The notes: generated by a model not told the origin, from the sequence alone. Positions 27,742 through 37,275 are shown, numbered from the stretch's first letter. The stretch is DNA of 64,000 bases from an uncultured Parabacteroides sp. (GCA_944325355.1 CALUZS010000014.1:1-64000), one strand, 5' to 3'. Numbers and translations are program-made.

Positions 27742-27800
27742 AACGGTTCTCTTCTCTTTTAAGGCTTTTTGTCCTTTACGGGGAAAGAACCGTTTTTTGT
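27742..27800 (+). terminator. Hairpin downstream of map
   Basis: Arms AACGGTTCT (27742-27750) and AGAACCGTT (27786-27794) flank a 35-base loop that holds a small nested AAGG/CCTT stem, and are followed by TTTTTTGTTTGT. It separates map from the promoter of the next operon. Confidence 0.6.
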
Positions 27801-27838
27801 TTGTCTTAAAAGATAAATAAAATGTTGCGGCAGTTTTC

Positions 27839-27869
27839 TTGCTTTTTTTTCTTATTTGGCATACATTTG
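27839..27869 (+). promoter_or_regulatory. Bacteroides-type promoter of the glycerophosphate operon
   Basis: TTG at 27839-27841, 20-base spacer, TACATTTG at 27862-27869 (consensus TAnnTTTG). The predicted start of transcription is near 27876, giving a leader of about 54 bases before the araM-like ATG at 27930. No obvious operator repeat is visible in the leader. Confidence 0.75.
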
Positions 27870-27929
27870 TTGCAATTAAAAATAATTTTAATAATAGAAA
27901 ACTGAAAATATAAAATAGAATCAATAAAA

Positions 27930-29264
27930 ATGTCGAAAGTAGAAGATGCTCTTAAAGCTGCCAATGAAACACAAAGGCTTCGGATAGGAAGTGCGGTTTT
28001 ATCCACTATTTCGGATTTGTTCCGGGATTTGTTCCCCGATAAACAAGCGGTTGTTATAGCTGATACCACAACGTATGATGTAGCAGGGAAATATGTTGTG
28101 GAAATCTTGAATAATGCAGGGATAAAGCAGGTGGCTCCTTTCCTTTTTTCCGAATCTGATTTGTATGCCGAATACACGTTTGTAGATCGTTTATCCTGCT
28201 TTCTGAAAAGCACTGAAGCAATTCCTGTCGCTGTTGGTTCCGGTACAATCAACGATTTGACAAAGTTGTCAGCGCATTTGGTGGGGCGTAGGTATATCTG
28301 CGTTGCAACAGCAGCTTCAATGGATGGTTATACCGCATTTGGAGCATCGATAACGGCGAATGGGGCGAAGCAGACTTTCAGTTGTCCGGCACCCATAGCG
28401 GTAGTTGCCGACATTGATATTATCCGTCGCGCACCCCGTGAGATGACAGCTTCAGGGTATGCCGATTTGTTCGCAAAGGTGACTGCCGGAGCGGATTGGA
28501 TTCTGGCGGATCGTTTGGGCATTGAGCCAATCGACAAATGTGCGTGGAGTATCGTCCAGGATGGCTTGCATGACGCCCTGGCTGATCCTGAAGGCGCTGC
28601 CGGCGGGTCGGTCAGTGCAATCACGAAACTGACGGAGGGGCTTATGCTTGGTGGATTTGCGATGCAGTGGGCTAAGTCGAGTCGACCGGCTTCCGGGGCG
28701 GAACATCAATTCAGTCATCTTTGGAATATGGAGCATCACTTGAACCAAGGAGAGCGTGTCTCTCACGGATTCCAAGTTAGTATTGGTATGTTGGCGGTGA
28801 CGGCGTTTTATGAGCAGGTCATGGCTACACCGTTGGATGAATTGGATGTAGTACGCTGCTGCGCTTCTTATTTGCCACAGGAAGAGATTGACAAGCGGGC
28901 GGAAGCGATGTTCGCAGATACGGATTTCCCGACAATCGGTCTGACGGAGACGAGAGCTAAATCGGTATCTAAAGAGACGTTGGCTGAGCAGCTTTTGCGC
29001 CTGAAGAACAATTGGAATGAGATAAAACTTGCATTGCAAGGGCAGTTGCTTCCTTTCCAGGAGGTGCGTCGGCGCTTACGTACGGTGGGCGCTCCTGTGG
29101 AACCGGAGGAAATCGGCATTAGCCGTGCCCGTTTGCGGGAGAGTTTTATTCGGGCGCAGTTCATCCGCCGCCGCTTTACAGTTTTGGATTTGGCTGTCCG
29201 TACCGGATATATGGACCGTTGGCTGGACGGCTTGTTTGCCGGGAATGGAATATGGAAAATATAA
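27930..29264 (+). CDS. araM: sn-Glycerol-1-phosphate dehydrogenase (AraM/EgsA family)
   Basis: A 444-residue NAD(P)-linked dehydrogenase that interconverts dihydroxyacetone phosphate and sn-glycerol 1-phosphate, the stereoisomer of archaeal lipids. Motifs are the dinucleotide loop VGSGTINDLTK (103-112), ATAASMDGYTAFGASI (127-141), and three likely metal ligands: Asp179 in ASGYADLFAK, His259 in SGAEHQFSH and His279 in GERVSHGF. This is the pattern of B. subtilis AraM and archaeal EgsA rather than of glycerol dehydrogenase. It opens an operon with G3P catabolic genes and, two genes later, an AraL-like phosphatase. No PcrB/GGGP synthase is nearby, so a catabolic direction (G1P to DHAP) is plausible but inferred. 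Confidence 0.85.
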   Translation: MSKVEDALKAANETQRLRIGSAVLSTISDLFRDLFPDKQAVVIADTTTYDVAGKYVVEILNNAGIKQVAPFLFSESDLYAEYTFVDRLSCFLKSTEAIPVAVGSGTINDLTKLSAHLVGRRYICVATAASMDGYTAFGASITANGAKQTFSCPAPIAVVADIDIIRRAPREMTASGYADLFAKVTAGADWILADRLGIEPIDKCAWSIVQDGLHDALADPEGAAGGSVSAITKLTEGLMLGGFAMQWAKSSRPASGAEHQFSHLWNMEHHLNQGERVSHGFQVSIGMLAVTAFYEQVMATPLDELDVVRCCASYLPQEEIDKRAEAMFADTDFPTIGLTETRAKSVSKETLAEQLLRLKNNWNEIKLALQGQLLPFQEVRRRLRTVGAPVEPEEIGISRARLRESFIRAQFIRRRFTVLDLAVRTGYMDRWLDGLFAGNGIWKI

Positions 29265-29277
29265 ATAACTGAACGAT

Positions 29278-30774
29278 ATGGCACGACAAAAGGAGATACT
29301 TGATACGAAGAGCAGATTCAAGTATTGGCAAATGCGGACTATCATAGCAACGATGGTAGGGTATGCTCTGTTTTATTTTGTGAGGAAAAATTTTTCGTTT
29401 GCTATCCCTGGGCTTACTGCGGAATATGGCATATCGAAGACAAGCTTCGGTGTCATAATGACGGTTGTTGGATTGATTTACGGATTGTCACGTTTCCTTA
29501 ACGGATTGATAGCCGACCGGATGAACGCCCGTTGGCATATGGCAATAGGTTTGGCGCTCTGTGCGCTCGCTAATTTCGCGTTCGGTTTTGGGGTCGATTT
29601 AAGTGCCTTGATTACCGGTCGGACAGAGGGCCCGGAGTTCGTAAATACGTTAGTCCTTATTTTCGGGATATTCTTGGTGTTGAATAACTTGTTCCAAGGA
29701 AGCGGATTTCCTCCTTGCGCACGTTTGCTGACACACTGGATTCCGCCTCAGGAGCTTGCCACGAAGATGTCGGTTTGGAATACGTCACATTCCATCGGTG
29801 CTTCTATCGTTGCCATCCTTTGCGGGTATATCATGGGGCATTTGGGGCATGACTTTAGTAATAATCCGGAGATTGTCGGCAATATTGCTGTGAACTTGGG
29901 TGTGGATTTTTCCAATCTGGAACAGATGAAAGGTGTTGCTGCGTCGGCTGCTCATTATGGTGCATGGCGTTGGTGTTTCTGGATTCCTGCGATGATTGCA
30001 TTGGCGGGTGCTATCGGTCTGTTTATCTCCTTGCGTGATACACCGCGCTCTGTCGGCTTGCCGGAATTGGCGCATACCGAAACCAAAAGCATCAAGGCTG
30101 AGAATGATACGGCGGAATATAAGCTGTTGTTGAAGAAAAAGGTTTTCGGGAATCCGTTAATCTGGATTTTGGGCATAGCCAATTTCTTTGTTTATGTTGT
30201 GCGTTTCTCTGTGCTCGACTGGGGACCGACCTTCTTGAAAGAAGCCCGCGGATTATCTTTGGCAAACGCCGGTTGGACGGTTGCCGTTTTTGAGATATTC
30301 GGTATAATAGGTATGCTGGTAGCCGGATGGGCAACAGATAAGTTTTTTCAGGGCAAGGCGCATCGTACTTGTGTGTTCTGCATGGTTGGTACGGCAATCT
30401 TTATGACGATATTTTGGTTGTTGCCGGTATCTGCTTCGTTATATACATTGATTATCGTTCTTGCGATGGCAGGCTTTTTTATCTATGGGCCACAAGCGTT
30501 GATTGGAATCGCAGCGGCCAACCAGGCAACGAAAAAAGCAGCTGCTACGGCGAATGGTTTGACCGGAATGTTCGGTTATGCCAGCGTATTTGTTTCAGGG
30601 CTTGGCGTAGGAGCGATGGTTGACTGGATAAATGCTTCATCCCCGGGAAAAGGATGGGATTATGTGTTTTTGATTATGATAGGAATCGCCATTATCGGCG
30701 CATTGGTATTCATGATTATGTGGAATGCGCGGCGTGATGGTTATGATGAAGAAACAGAAGAAACGAACGGTTGA
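29278..30774 (+). CDS. Organophosphate:phosphate antiporter family transporter (GlpT/UhpT-like), paralog 1
   Basis: A 498-residue MFS protein with 12 predicted helices, of the OPA family. Phosphate-binding arginines of GlpT are conserved: Arg36 in FYFVRKNFSFAIP and Arg309 in VYVVRFSVLDWGPTFL. The helix-5 motif is KMSVWNTSHSIGAS with His171, whereas true GlpT has WNCAHNVGG, so the substrate site differs from the second transporter in this operon. It also has an extra loop (about 190-225) that the second one lacks. Likely role: import of a sugar- or polyol-phosphate in exchange for phosphate. A UhpC-like sensor role is an alternative. It starts 13 nt after araM. Confidence 0.85.
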   Translation: MARQKEILDTKSRFKYWQMRTIIATMVGYALFYFVRKNFSFAIPGLTAEYGISKTSFGVIMTVVGLIYGLSRFLNGLIADRMNARWHMAIGLALCALANFAFGFGVDLSALITGRTEGPEFVNTLVLIFGIFLVLNNLFQGSGFPPCARLLTHWIPPQELATKMSVWNTSHSIGASIVAILCGYIMGHLGHDFSNNPEIVGNIAVNLGVDFSNLEQMKGVAASAAHYGAWRWCFWIPAMIALAGAIGLFISLRDTPRSVGLPELAHTETKSIKAENDTAEYKLLLKKKVFGNPLIWILGIANFFVYVVRFSVLDWGPTFLKEARGLSLANAGWTVAVFEIFGIIGMLVAGWATDKFFQGKAHRTCVFCMVGTAIFMTIFWLLPVSASLYTLIIVLAMAGFFIYGPQALIGIAAANQATKKAAATANGLTGMFGYASVFVSGLGVGAMVDWINASSPGKGWDYVFLIMIGIAIIGALVFMIMWNARRDGYDEETEETNG

Positions 30775-30776
30775 AT

Positions 30777-31640
30777 ATGATTCTCAGAGATAAGAATTTA
30801 GGGATTGTTTATTCGGATGATGTGATAAGCCGTATCAGGCAGTTGAAACATTTGGCGCTTGATATGGACGGCACGATTTATAACGGAGGGACCCTGTTCC
30901 CGTTTACCGTCGGCTTTTTGCAAAGGTTGAAAGAACTGGGAATCGGCTACTCTTTTCTTACCAATAATCCTTCAAAAAGTACAGACGATTATCTTTTGCA
31001 TTTGTCGGAAATGGGAATATCCGCCACTGCGGAAGAGTTTTATACTTCGGCGCAGGCTACAATCGATTATTTGCACCTGCATCATCCGGAGATGCACCGA
31101 TTGTTTATTCTCGGTACGCCGAGTATGATACGCCAATTTGAACAAGCCGGGTTTGTATCGACGGCAGACAATCCGTCCGATGAGCCGGATGCTGTTGTGG
31201 TGGCTTTCGACATGACACTGGTCTATTCCCGGTTGTGTCGTGCAGCTTGGTGGATTAGCCAGGGAAAATATTATGTGGCGACGAATCCCGACCGGGTATG
31301 CCCGACGGACAAACCGACGGTGTTGGTTGATTGCGGGTCTATTTGTGCTGGAATCGAATATGCAACGGGAAAGAAACCGGATATTGTGATAGGAAAGCCC
31401 GACCCTCGCATGCTTGATTGCATCATGGAGAAGTACGGGCTTAAACCAACGGAAGTTGCGATGGCTGGCGACCGTATATACACGGATATTCTGATGGCAC
31501 AGCGGGCAAACGCGTTAAGTATTTTGGTTCTTTCGGGAGAGACCCGGATGGATACGGTAAACCGTACGGAGCGTAAGCCGGATATGGTGTTGGATGATTT
31601 GTCCGTTTTCCAGGAAATATTGGAAAAAGTAAGGGGCTGA
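30777..31640 (+). CDS. HAD-superfamily (IIA) phosphatase, AraL/NagD type
   Basis: A 287-residue soluble phosphatase. HAD motifs: DMDGTIYNGG with nucleophile Asp29 and acid/base Asp31, LTNNPSKS (motif II), the Lys in IGKPDPRML (motif III) and AGDRIYTDI (motif IV). The cap between motifs II and III is the alpha/beta type of subclass IIA. NagD/AraL enzymes dephosphorylate small sugar or triose phosphates. In B. subtilis araL sits directly beside araM; here the pair is separated only by a transporter. The ORF can start at a TTG (30771) overlapping the previous stop, but the ATG at 30777 is better. Likely a G1P/G3P or other overflow phosphatase. Confidence 0.85.
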   Translation: MILRDKNLGIVYSDDVISRIRQLKHLALDMDGTIYNGGTLFPFTVGFLQRLKELGIGYSFLTNNPSKSTDDYLLHLSEMGISATAEEFYTSAQATIDYLHLHHPEMHRLFILGTPSMIRQFEQAGFVSTADNPSDEPDAVVVAFDMTLVYSRLCRAAWWISQGKYYVATNPDRVCPTDKPTVLVDCGSICAGIEYATGKKPDIVIGKPDPRMLDCIMEKYGLKPTEVAMAGDRIYTDILMAQRANALSILVLSGETRMDTVNRTERKPDMVLDDLSVFQEILEKVRG

Positions 31641-31742
31641 TGAGTTATAATAGTTGTTTTCAAAAAGAACCGGGCAGATTTTCGGGAAGTTCCGGGCGGA
31701 TTCCTTTGGGAATATTCCGACTTTTTCCAGAAAATTGTTCTG

Positions 31743-31750
31743 TAAGTTTG
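31743..31750 (+). promoter_or_regulatory. Possible internal -7 element before glpA
   Basis: TAAGTTTG fits TAnnTTTG, in the 126-base gap between the HAD gene and glpA, the only sizeable gap in the operon. No good TTG is present 19-22 bases upstream, so the site is weak. It could give separate expression of glpABC. Confidence 0.3.
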
Positions 31751-31766
31751 TTGACGGTGAAATATT

Positions 31767-33410
31767 ATGATAATGAATGATAAGGATAAGAAGGAATACG
31801 ATGTGATTATCATCGGTGGCGGTGCTACCGGTGCAGGCACTGCCCGTGATTGTTCGATGAGGGGATTGAGCGTTTTGTTATTGGAACGTTTCGATTATAC
31901 ATCGGGAGCTACGGGCAGAAATCACGGATTATTGCATAGCGGGGCGCGATATGCCGTGAACGACATGGAATCGGCTTCCGAGTGCATAAAGGAAAATATG
32001 GTTTTGAAGAAAATCGCAAGCCATTGCGTGGAGGATACTTCCGGTTTGTTCATTACGCTTCCCGAAGATGATTTGAGTTATCAAAATAAATTCATCGACA
32101 GTTGCCTGGCTGCCGGAATCAAGGCGGAAGCCATTGACCCGAAAGATGCAATCCGGATGGAGCCGTCGGTCAATAAATCGTTACAGGGTGCGGTTGTTGT
32201 TCCGGACGGTTCGGTAGACCCTTTCCGGCTGACGATAGCAAACATCTTGGATGCCAATGCTCATGGAGCTCGGACGCTTGTCTTTCACGAGGTCACCGGG
32301 TTCATCCGTGAACAGGACCGGATTGTTGGAGTGAAAGTATTCGACCATAAACAAAAGGAACAGAAGTCGTTTTATGGCAAAGTCATTGTGAATGCAGCCG
32401 GAATATGGGGGCATCATATTGCTGAACTTGCAGGGGTTAATATCAGTATGTATCCGGCCAAAGGGGCTTTGCTGATATTCGGGCATAGGGTCAACAATGT
32501 TGTGTTGAACCGCTGCCGGAAAGCCGGAGATGCCGATATACTTGTCCCTGGAGATATGATATGTGTTATCGGGACGACCTCCAGCCATGTATCCTATGAT
32601 GAGATAGATAATATGTATGTCACCTCTTCAGAAGTGGAGTTGTTGCTGCGTGAAGGGGAGAAACTTGCGCCGTCATTGTCGACGACACGGATTTTGAGGG
32701 CATATGCCGGCGTCCGTCCGTTGGTCGCTTCCGATGATGATCCGACAGGACGGAATATCAGTCGTGGAATTGTCCTGCTTGATCACGAGCAACGGGACGG
32801 TTTGTCCGGTTTCATCACAATCACAGGTGGAAAGCTGATGACTTACCGTCTTATGGCTGAATGGGCTACAGACCTTGTGTGCAAGAAATTGAATAATAAC
32901 AAGGAGTGTGAGACGGCGACAACGCCGTTGCCGGGCTCGAGGGGAGTCAAAGAGGAAACCGAATATTCGGAGGTTATCCCGGTGAATATCCAGCGGACAG
33001 AGAGGTACCGTCATGGGGAGCTGGCTGCACAAATTGCCAAAGAGGATAAATTCGACCACAGTCTGGTCTGTGAATGTGAGAACGTGACAGTGGGCGAGGT
33101 CAATTATGCTTTTCAGGAACTGGCAGCAGATACATTGACAGCTTTGCGCAGACGTACCCGTATTGGCATGGGAACTTGCCAAGGTGAACTTTGTGCGTGC
33201 CGTGCCGCCGGATTATTGAGCCATGTTCATCAATGTTCGAACCGGGCAAAAGAGGAGTTGTCATCTTTTCTTAACGAGCGTTGGAAAGGAATGTACCCGA
33301 TTGCTTGGGGAGACTGTTTGCGTGAGAGCCAACTTGCGGCTTGGATATACAACAGCGTATGTGGCTTGAGTGATTATAATAGAAAAGAGGAGCGGAAAGA
33401 TGCGGTATGA
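31767..33410 (+). CDS. glpA: Anaerobic glycerol-3-phosphate dehydrogenase subunit A
   Basis: A 547-residue FAD-dependent enzyme oxidising sn-glycerol 3-phosphate to dihydroxyacetone phosphate. The N-terminal Rossmann loop IIIGGGATGAGTARD binds FAD, followed by LLERFDYTSGATGRNHGLLH. The C-terminus carries a BFD-like [2Fe-2S] domain with cysteines in VCECENVTVGEV and GTCQGELCACRAAG. Length matches E. coli GlpA (542). Two in-frame ATGs (31767 and 31773) compete; neither has a strong Shine-Dalgarno. glpB overlaps its end by 11 nt and glpC follows, so the complete GlpABC complex is present. Confidence 0.95.
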   Translation: MIMNDKDKKEYDVIIIGGGATGAGTARDCSMRGLSVLLLERFDYTSGATGRNHGLLHSGARYAVNDMESASECIKENMVLKKIASHCVEDTSGLFITLPEDDLSYQNKFIDSCLAAGIKAEAIDPKDAIRMEPSVNKSLQGAVVVPDGSVDPFRLTIANILDANAHGARTLVFHEVTGFIREQDRIVGVKVFDHKQKEQKSFYGKVIVNAAGIWGHHIAELAGVNISMYPAKGALLIFGHRVNNVVLNRCRKAGDADILVPGDMICVIGTTSSHVSYDEIDNMYVTSSEVELLLREGEKLAPSLSTTRILRAYAGVRPLVASDDDPTGRNISRGIVLLDHEQRDGLSGFITITGGKLMTYRLMAEWATDLVCKKLNNNKECETATTPLPGSRGVKEETEYSEVIPVNIQRTERYRHGELAAQIAKEDKFDHSLVCECENVTVGEVNYAFQELAADTLTALRRRTRIGMGTCQGELCACRAAGLLSHVHQCSNRAKEELSSFLNERWKGMYPIAWGDCLRESQLAAWIYNSVCGLSDYNRKEERKDAV

Positions 33411-34650
33411 TGTGGTGATTATAGGCGGAGGCCTTTCTGGTTTGACGTGTGGTATCCGTTTGCAGGAAGCAGGAAAGAATTGTGCGATTATTTCAACCGG
33501 ACAGAGTGCTCTGCATTTTTCTTCCGGTGCATTTGATTTTTTGAACAAATTGCCGGACGGAACGCGTGTCATGCATCCGTTGGATGCGATAAAACGATTG
33601 GGAGGGAATCATCCTTACCGGAAAATAGGAGAGGAAAAGATTCGTGAGTATGTTGCTGATGTGCAGGATTGGTTCGGGAAATCGGGCATCGTACTGCATG
33701 GCGATGTGGAGAAAAACCATTATTGCTTATCTCCTATCGGTATTATAAAGTCTGCTTGGTTGTCTTTTGATGATTTTGAGCCGTTGGAAACGGCAGATGC
33801 TTTTCCGTATAAGCGGGTGGCTGTTGCCAATTTTGCCGGGTTTATCGATTTCTATCCCCGTTTTATAGCGGATGCCCTTGCCGAAAAGGGTGTGGAGTGC
33901 AGGATTGAAATACTGAATATTCCGGCGGTGGAGAAGCTGAGGACGAATCCTACGGAGATGCGTTCGGCGAATATAGCGCGGGTTTTCGATTCGGAAGCAC
34001 AATTGGAGAACGTGTTGACTTTGATAAACGACTTGTCAGAAGAGGTTGATGCGGTCATCCTTCCGGCAGTGTTAGGATTGTCATCAGTCTATCCGTTGGA
34101 GTATATCCGGAAATATAGCGAGAAACCGGTGTTTTTTATTTCGCCCGTACCGCCGTCTGTTCCGGGGATCCGTGTACAGAAGCGTTTGCAGGAGCGTTTT
34201 GTGGAACTTGGCGGTACATTCTTCCTCGGAGATACGGTAGAGAAAGCTTTTTTTGATGGCGATACGGTTATCGGTATCACAACGAATAACCATTCGGATA
34301 TCCAGTTTTATGCAGAACAATATGTACTTGCTTCCGGGAGTTTTTTCAGTAAGGGAATTATTTCCCGTTCCAATGAAATTTATGAGCCGGTACTTAACGC
34401 AGATGTGGAGTACGATAGCCAGCGGGATAACTGGTTCTGTAAAAATGTGTTTGATGTCCAGCCTTATATGTCATACGGGGTGAAGACCGATACCGGTTTC
34501 CATCCGCTCCGGGATGGTGTTCCCGTAAGGAATATGTTTGCAATAGGTTCTGTTTTGTCCGGATATAATCCGTTGGAAGAGGGATGCGGCAGCGGTGTTG
34601 CCATTTTGACGGCGTTGCATGTTGCCAATACAATATTAATATCTGATTAG
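33400..34650 (+). CDS. glpB: Anaerobic glycerol-3-phosphate dehydrogenase subunit B
   Basis: A 416-residue flavoprotein subunit. It begins with MRYDVVIIGGGLSGLTCGIR, a dinucleotide-binding fold for FAD/FMN, and ends with FAIGSVLSGYNPLEEGCGSG, a block typical of GlpB and related fumarate-reductase-like flavoproteins. The ATG at 33400 lies inside the last codons of glpA (11-nt overlap), so translation is coupled. An alternative in-frame start at 33370 would overlap more and lacks the family's start. GlpB is believed to pass electrons from GlpA to GlpC. Confidence 0.92.
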   Translation: MRYDVVIIGGGLSGLTCGIRLQEAGKNCAIISTGQSALHFSSGAFDFLNKLPDGTRVMHPLDAIKRLGGNHPYRKIGEEKIREYVADVQDWFGKSGIVLHGDVEKNHYCLSPIGIIKSAWLSFDDFEPLETADAFPYKRVAVANFAGFIDFYPRFIADALAEKGVECRIEILNIPAVEKLRTNPTEMRSANIARVFDSEAQLENVLTLINDLSEEVDAVILPAVLGLSSVYPLEYIRKYSEKPVFFISPVPPSVPGIRVQKRLQERFVELGGTFFLGDTVEKAFFDGDTVIGITTNNHSDIQFYAEQYVLASGSFFSKGIISRSNEIYEPVLNADVEYDSQRDNWFCKNVFDVQPYMSYGVKTDTGFHPLRDGVPVRNMFAIGSVLSGYNPLEEGCGSGVAILTALHVANTILISD

Positions 34651-34656
34651 GAAGCG

Positions 34657-35919
34657 ATGAATTTACAACAATATAATATCAGCGAAAATAATTTTGAACA
34701 GTGCATTAAATGCACGGTCTGCACGGTTTATTGCCCGGTTATTCCTGTCAATCCGAAATATCCCGGACCGAAACAGGCGGGACCGGACGGGGAGCGTTTC
34801 CGGCTGAAAGACCCCGATTATTTTGATGTCTCACTCAAATATTGTTTGAATTGCAAACGTTGTGAGGTGGCGTGCCCTTCCGGTGTGAGGATAGGAGATA
34901 TTATACAGATGGCGCGGATTAAGTATTCACATTCACGCCCGAAGCTGCGGGATCGTTTGTTGGCAAATACCGATTTTGTCGGGCAGCTATCCACCAAAGT
35001 TGCTCCGGTTGTCAATTTTTCATTGGGATTGACACCTGTAAAGTCGGTAATGGATGCGGTATTGGGCATAGATCATCGCAGAACTTTTCCGGAATATGCG
35101 TCGCAAACATTTGAACATTGGTTCAACCAAAGAGAGATAAAGAAGAAACAGTCGGCATTTAAACGTCATGTAAGTTATTTCCATGGCTGTTATGTCAATT
35201 ATAATTATCCCCAGCTGGGAAAAGATTTGGTAAAGCTAATGAATGCTGTGGGATTTGGTGTGCATTTGTTGGAGAAAGAGCGGTGTTGCGGTGTTGCCCT
35301 TATTTCAAATGGATTGATAGAACAGGCAAGAAAGCAAGGAGCGCAGAATATGGCAGCTATACGTAAATCGGTGCTGGATGAAAAACGTCCGGTCATAGCG
35401 ACATCTTCCACCTGTGTTTTTACAATCCGTGACGAATATCCGCATCTTCTTGGGCTTGATAATTCGGATATCCGGCAATTTACGGAACTTGCGACCCGGT
35501 TCCTGTATCGTTTGATAGAAAGGAATGAAGTAAAACTGGTATTTAAGGAGGATTATAAGCAGAAGATTGTTTACCATACTCCGTGCCATATGGAGAAGTT
35601 GGGATGGTCTGTTTACTCAACTTCGCTGTTAAAGATGATTCCGGGAGTTGATTTTCGTATGCTTCCGTCACAGTGTTGCGGCATTGCCGGGACGTATGGT
35701 TTCAAGAGTGAGAATTATGAGACTTCACAGGGGATCGGTCAATCGCTTTTTGATGATATTGGACAGTCGGAGGCTGATTTTGTTGCGACCGATTGCGAAA
35801 CTTGCAAATGGCAAATAGAAATGTCGACCTTCGTGCCTGTGATGAATCCGATTTCAATTCTTGCAGAAGCGTTGGATGAAGAAGCAACTATGGAAGCAAA
35901 TAAGGAATTTTGTAAATAG
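34657..35919 (+). CDS. glpC: Anaerobic glycerol-3-phosphate dehydrogenase subunit C
   Basis: A 420-residue iron-sulfur subunit that links the GlpAB dimer to the membrane quinone pool. Two 4Fe-4S motifs are intact: Cys16, 19, 22, 26 (CIKCTVCTVYCP) and Cys63, 66, 69, 73 (CLNCKRCEVACP). Two CCG domains follow, with ERCCGVAL and SQCCGIAGTYG, the heterodisulfide-reductase-like modules of this family. Length matches GlpC (about 400). It starts 6 nt after glpB and is followed 9 nt later by the canonical GlpT-like transporter. Confidence 0.94.
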   Translation: MNLQQYNISENNFEQCIKCTVCTVYCPVIPVNPKYPGPKQAGPDGERFRLKDPDYFDVSLKYCLNCKRCEVACPSGVRIGDIIQMARIKYSHSRPKLRDRLLANTDFVGQLSTKVAPVVNFSLGLTPVKSVMDAVLGIDHRRTFPEYASQTFEHWFNQREIKKKQSAFKRHVSYFHGCYVNYNYPQLGKDLVKLMNAVGFGVHLLEKERCCGVALISNGLIEQARKQGAQNMAAIRKSVLDEKRPVIATSSTCVFTIRDEYPHLLGLDNSDIRQFTELATRFLYRLIERNEVKLVFKEDYKQKIVYHTPCHMEKLGWSVYSTSLLKMIPGVDFRMLPSQCCGIAGTYGFKSENYETSQGIGQSLFDDIGQSEADFVATDCETCKWQIEMSTFVPVMNPISILAEALDEEATMEANKEFCK

Positions 35920-35928
35920 ACAACAGAT

Positions 35929-37269
35929 ATGATTGGATTTTTAACGCCTCCGGCTCATAAACCGGAACTGCCAAAAGAGGAAATAGATAAAAGGTATAAG
36001 GAACTGAGGTGGCAGGTGTTTATCGGGATATTTGTGGGATATGCCGGATATTACCTGGTACGGAAAAATTTTACAATGGCAATGCCCCAGTTGGAGCAAG
36101 CCGGGTTTGAACATGCCGCGTTGGGATTCGCCATATCAGCGAATGCGATAGCGTATGCTCTTTCCAAATTCCTTATGGGCAGTGTGTCCGACCGGAGCGA
36201 TGCCCGGAAGTTTCTTCCGCTGGGTTTGATGCTCTCATCTTTTGTTACCTGTCTGCTGGCAACGGAATGGGGAACGTCTTCGATTGTGATGATGTTCATC
36301 ATGCAATTTTTAATAGGCTGGTTCCAAGGAATGGGATGGCCCCCGTGTGGCAGGGTAATGACGCATTGGTTTTCATTGAAAGAACGGGGAACAAAAATGT
36401 CTATTTGGAATTGTGCGCACAATGTTGGAGGGGCGTTGGTTGGACCTTTGGCAGCATATGGGTTGTTGTGGACCGGAAGTTGGCGTGCCGGCACGTTTGT
36501 TGTCCCTGCAGTTATTGCCGTTTTGATAGCGCTTTTGGCGTATGTGTTGATTCGAGATACCCCGCAGTCGTGCGGACTGCCTTCGATTGAGAAATATCGT
36601 AACGATTATCCGAAGAATTATAGCGTGAAAAACGAGGAGACGTTGTCAGCCCGTGACATATTTTTCAAATATGTGCTGAACAACAAGATGCTTTGGTTCA
36701 TAGCGATTGCCAATGCTTTTATCTATATGATTCGTTATGGTTGCCTGGATTGGGCACCGACCTATTTGCAAAATGAGAAAGGCTATAATTTGCAGGACAT
36801 TGGTTGGGCTTACTTTGCGTATGAGTTTGCTGCAATCCCGGGAACTATTATCTGCGGCTGGTTGAGCGATAAGTTATTTAAAGGACGGAGAGCCATTACA
36901 ATGATGATATATATGGTACTGATTGCCGCTTTTATTTTTGTTTATTGGGTGAATCCATCCAACCATCTGATGGTTGATGTTGTCTGCTTGATAGCAATCG
37001 GTTTTCTTATCTATGGGCCAGTCATGCTTATCGGCGTACAGGCACTCGATTTGGCTCCTAAAAATGCTTCGGGAACGGCGGCAGGTCTTACCGGGTTCTT
37101 CGGTTATTTTTTCGGTACTGCGTTGTTGGCAAATATCGGTGTCGGCTTTGTGATTGACCATTTCGGATGGAACTGGTACTTTCTCATGATGCTTTTGGCT
37201 TGTCTCTTCTCTTTCTTTTTTGTAGGTTTGACCTATAAACATGAACAGTATCTGGTTACAAAAAAGTAA
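35929..37269 (+). CDS. glpT: Glycerol-3-phosphate transporter, paralog 2
   Basis: A 446-residue OPA-family antiporter closely resembling E. coli GlpT (452). The substrate-site residues coincide almost in position: Arg45 in YYLVRKNFTMAMP, His164 in KMSIWNCAHNVGG and Arg269 in IYMIRYGCLDWAPTYL. These three bind the phosphate of G3P in GlpT. It should import sn-glycerol 3-phosphate in exchange for inorganic phosphate across the inner membrane. It lies between glpC and the response regulator, 6 nt before the latter. It differs from the operon's other OPA protein (29278-30774) at the helix-5 motif. Confidence 0.92.
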   Translation: MIGFLTPPAHKPELPKEEIDKRYKELRWQVFIGIFVGYAGYYLVRKNFTMAMPQLEQAGFEHAALGFAISANAIAYALSKFLMGSVSDRSDARKFLPLGLMLSSFVTCLLATEWGTSSIVMMFIMQFLIGWFQGMGWPPCGRVMTHWFSLKERGTKMSIWNCAHNVGGALVGPLAAYGLLWTGSWRAGTFVVPAVIAVLIALLAYVLIRDTPQSCGLPSIEKYRNDYPKNYSVKNEETLSARDIFFKYVLNNKMLWFIAIANAFIYMIRYGCLDWAPTYLQNEKGYNLQDIGWAYFAYEFAAIPGTIICGWLSDKLFKGRRAITMMIYMVLIAAFIFVYWVNPSNHLMVDVVCLIAIGFLIYGPVMLIGVQALDLAPKNASGTAAGLTGFFGYFFGTALLANIGVGFVIDHFGWNWYFLMMLLACLFSFFFVGLTYKHEQYLVTKK

Positions 37270-37275
37270 GGGGCT

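Noticed and set aside
28452..29039. A 195-codon minus-strand frame opposite araM
   Set aside because: Arg/His/Cys-rich shadow composition; araM on the other strand has its family motifs.
27930..29264. Annotating the first gene of the glycerophosphate operon as glycerol dehydrogenase
   Set aside because: The ATAASMDGYTAFGASI and SGAEHQFSH blocks fit AraM/EgsA (G1P dehydrogenase) better than GldA, though both belong to the same superfamily.
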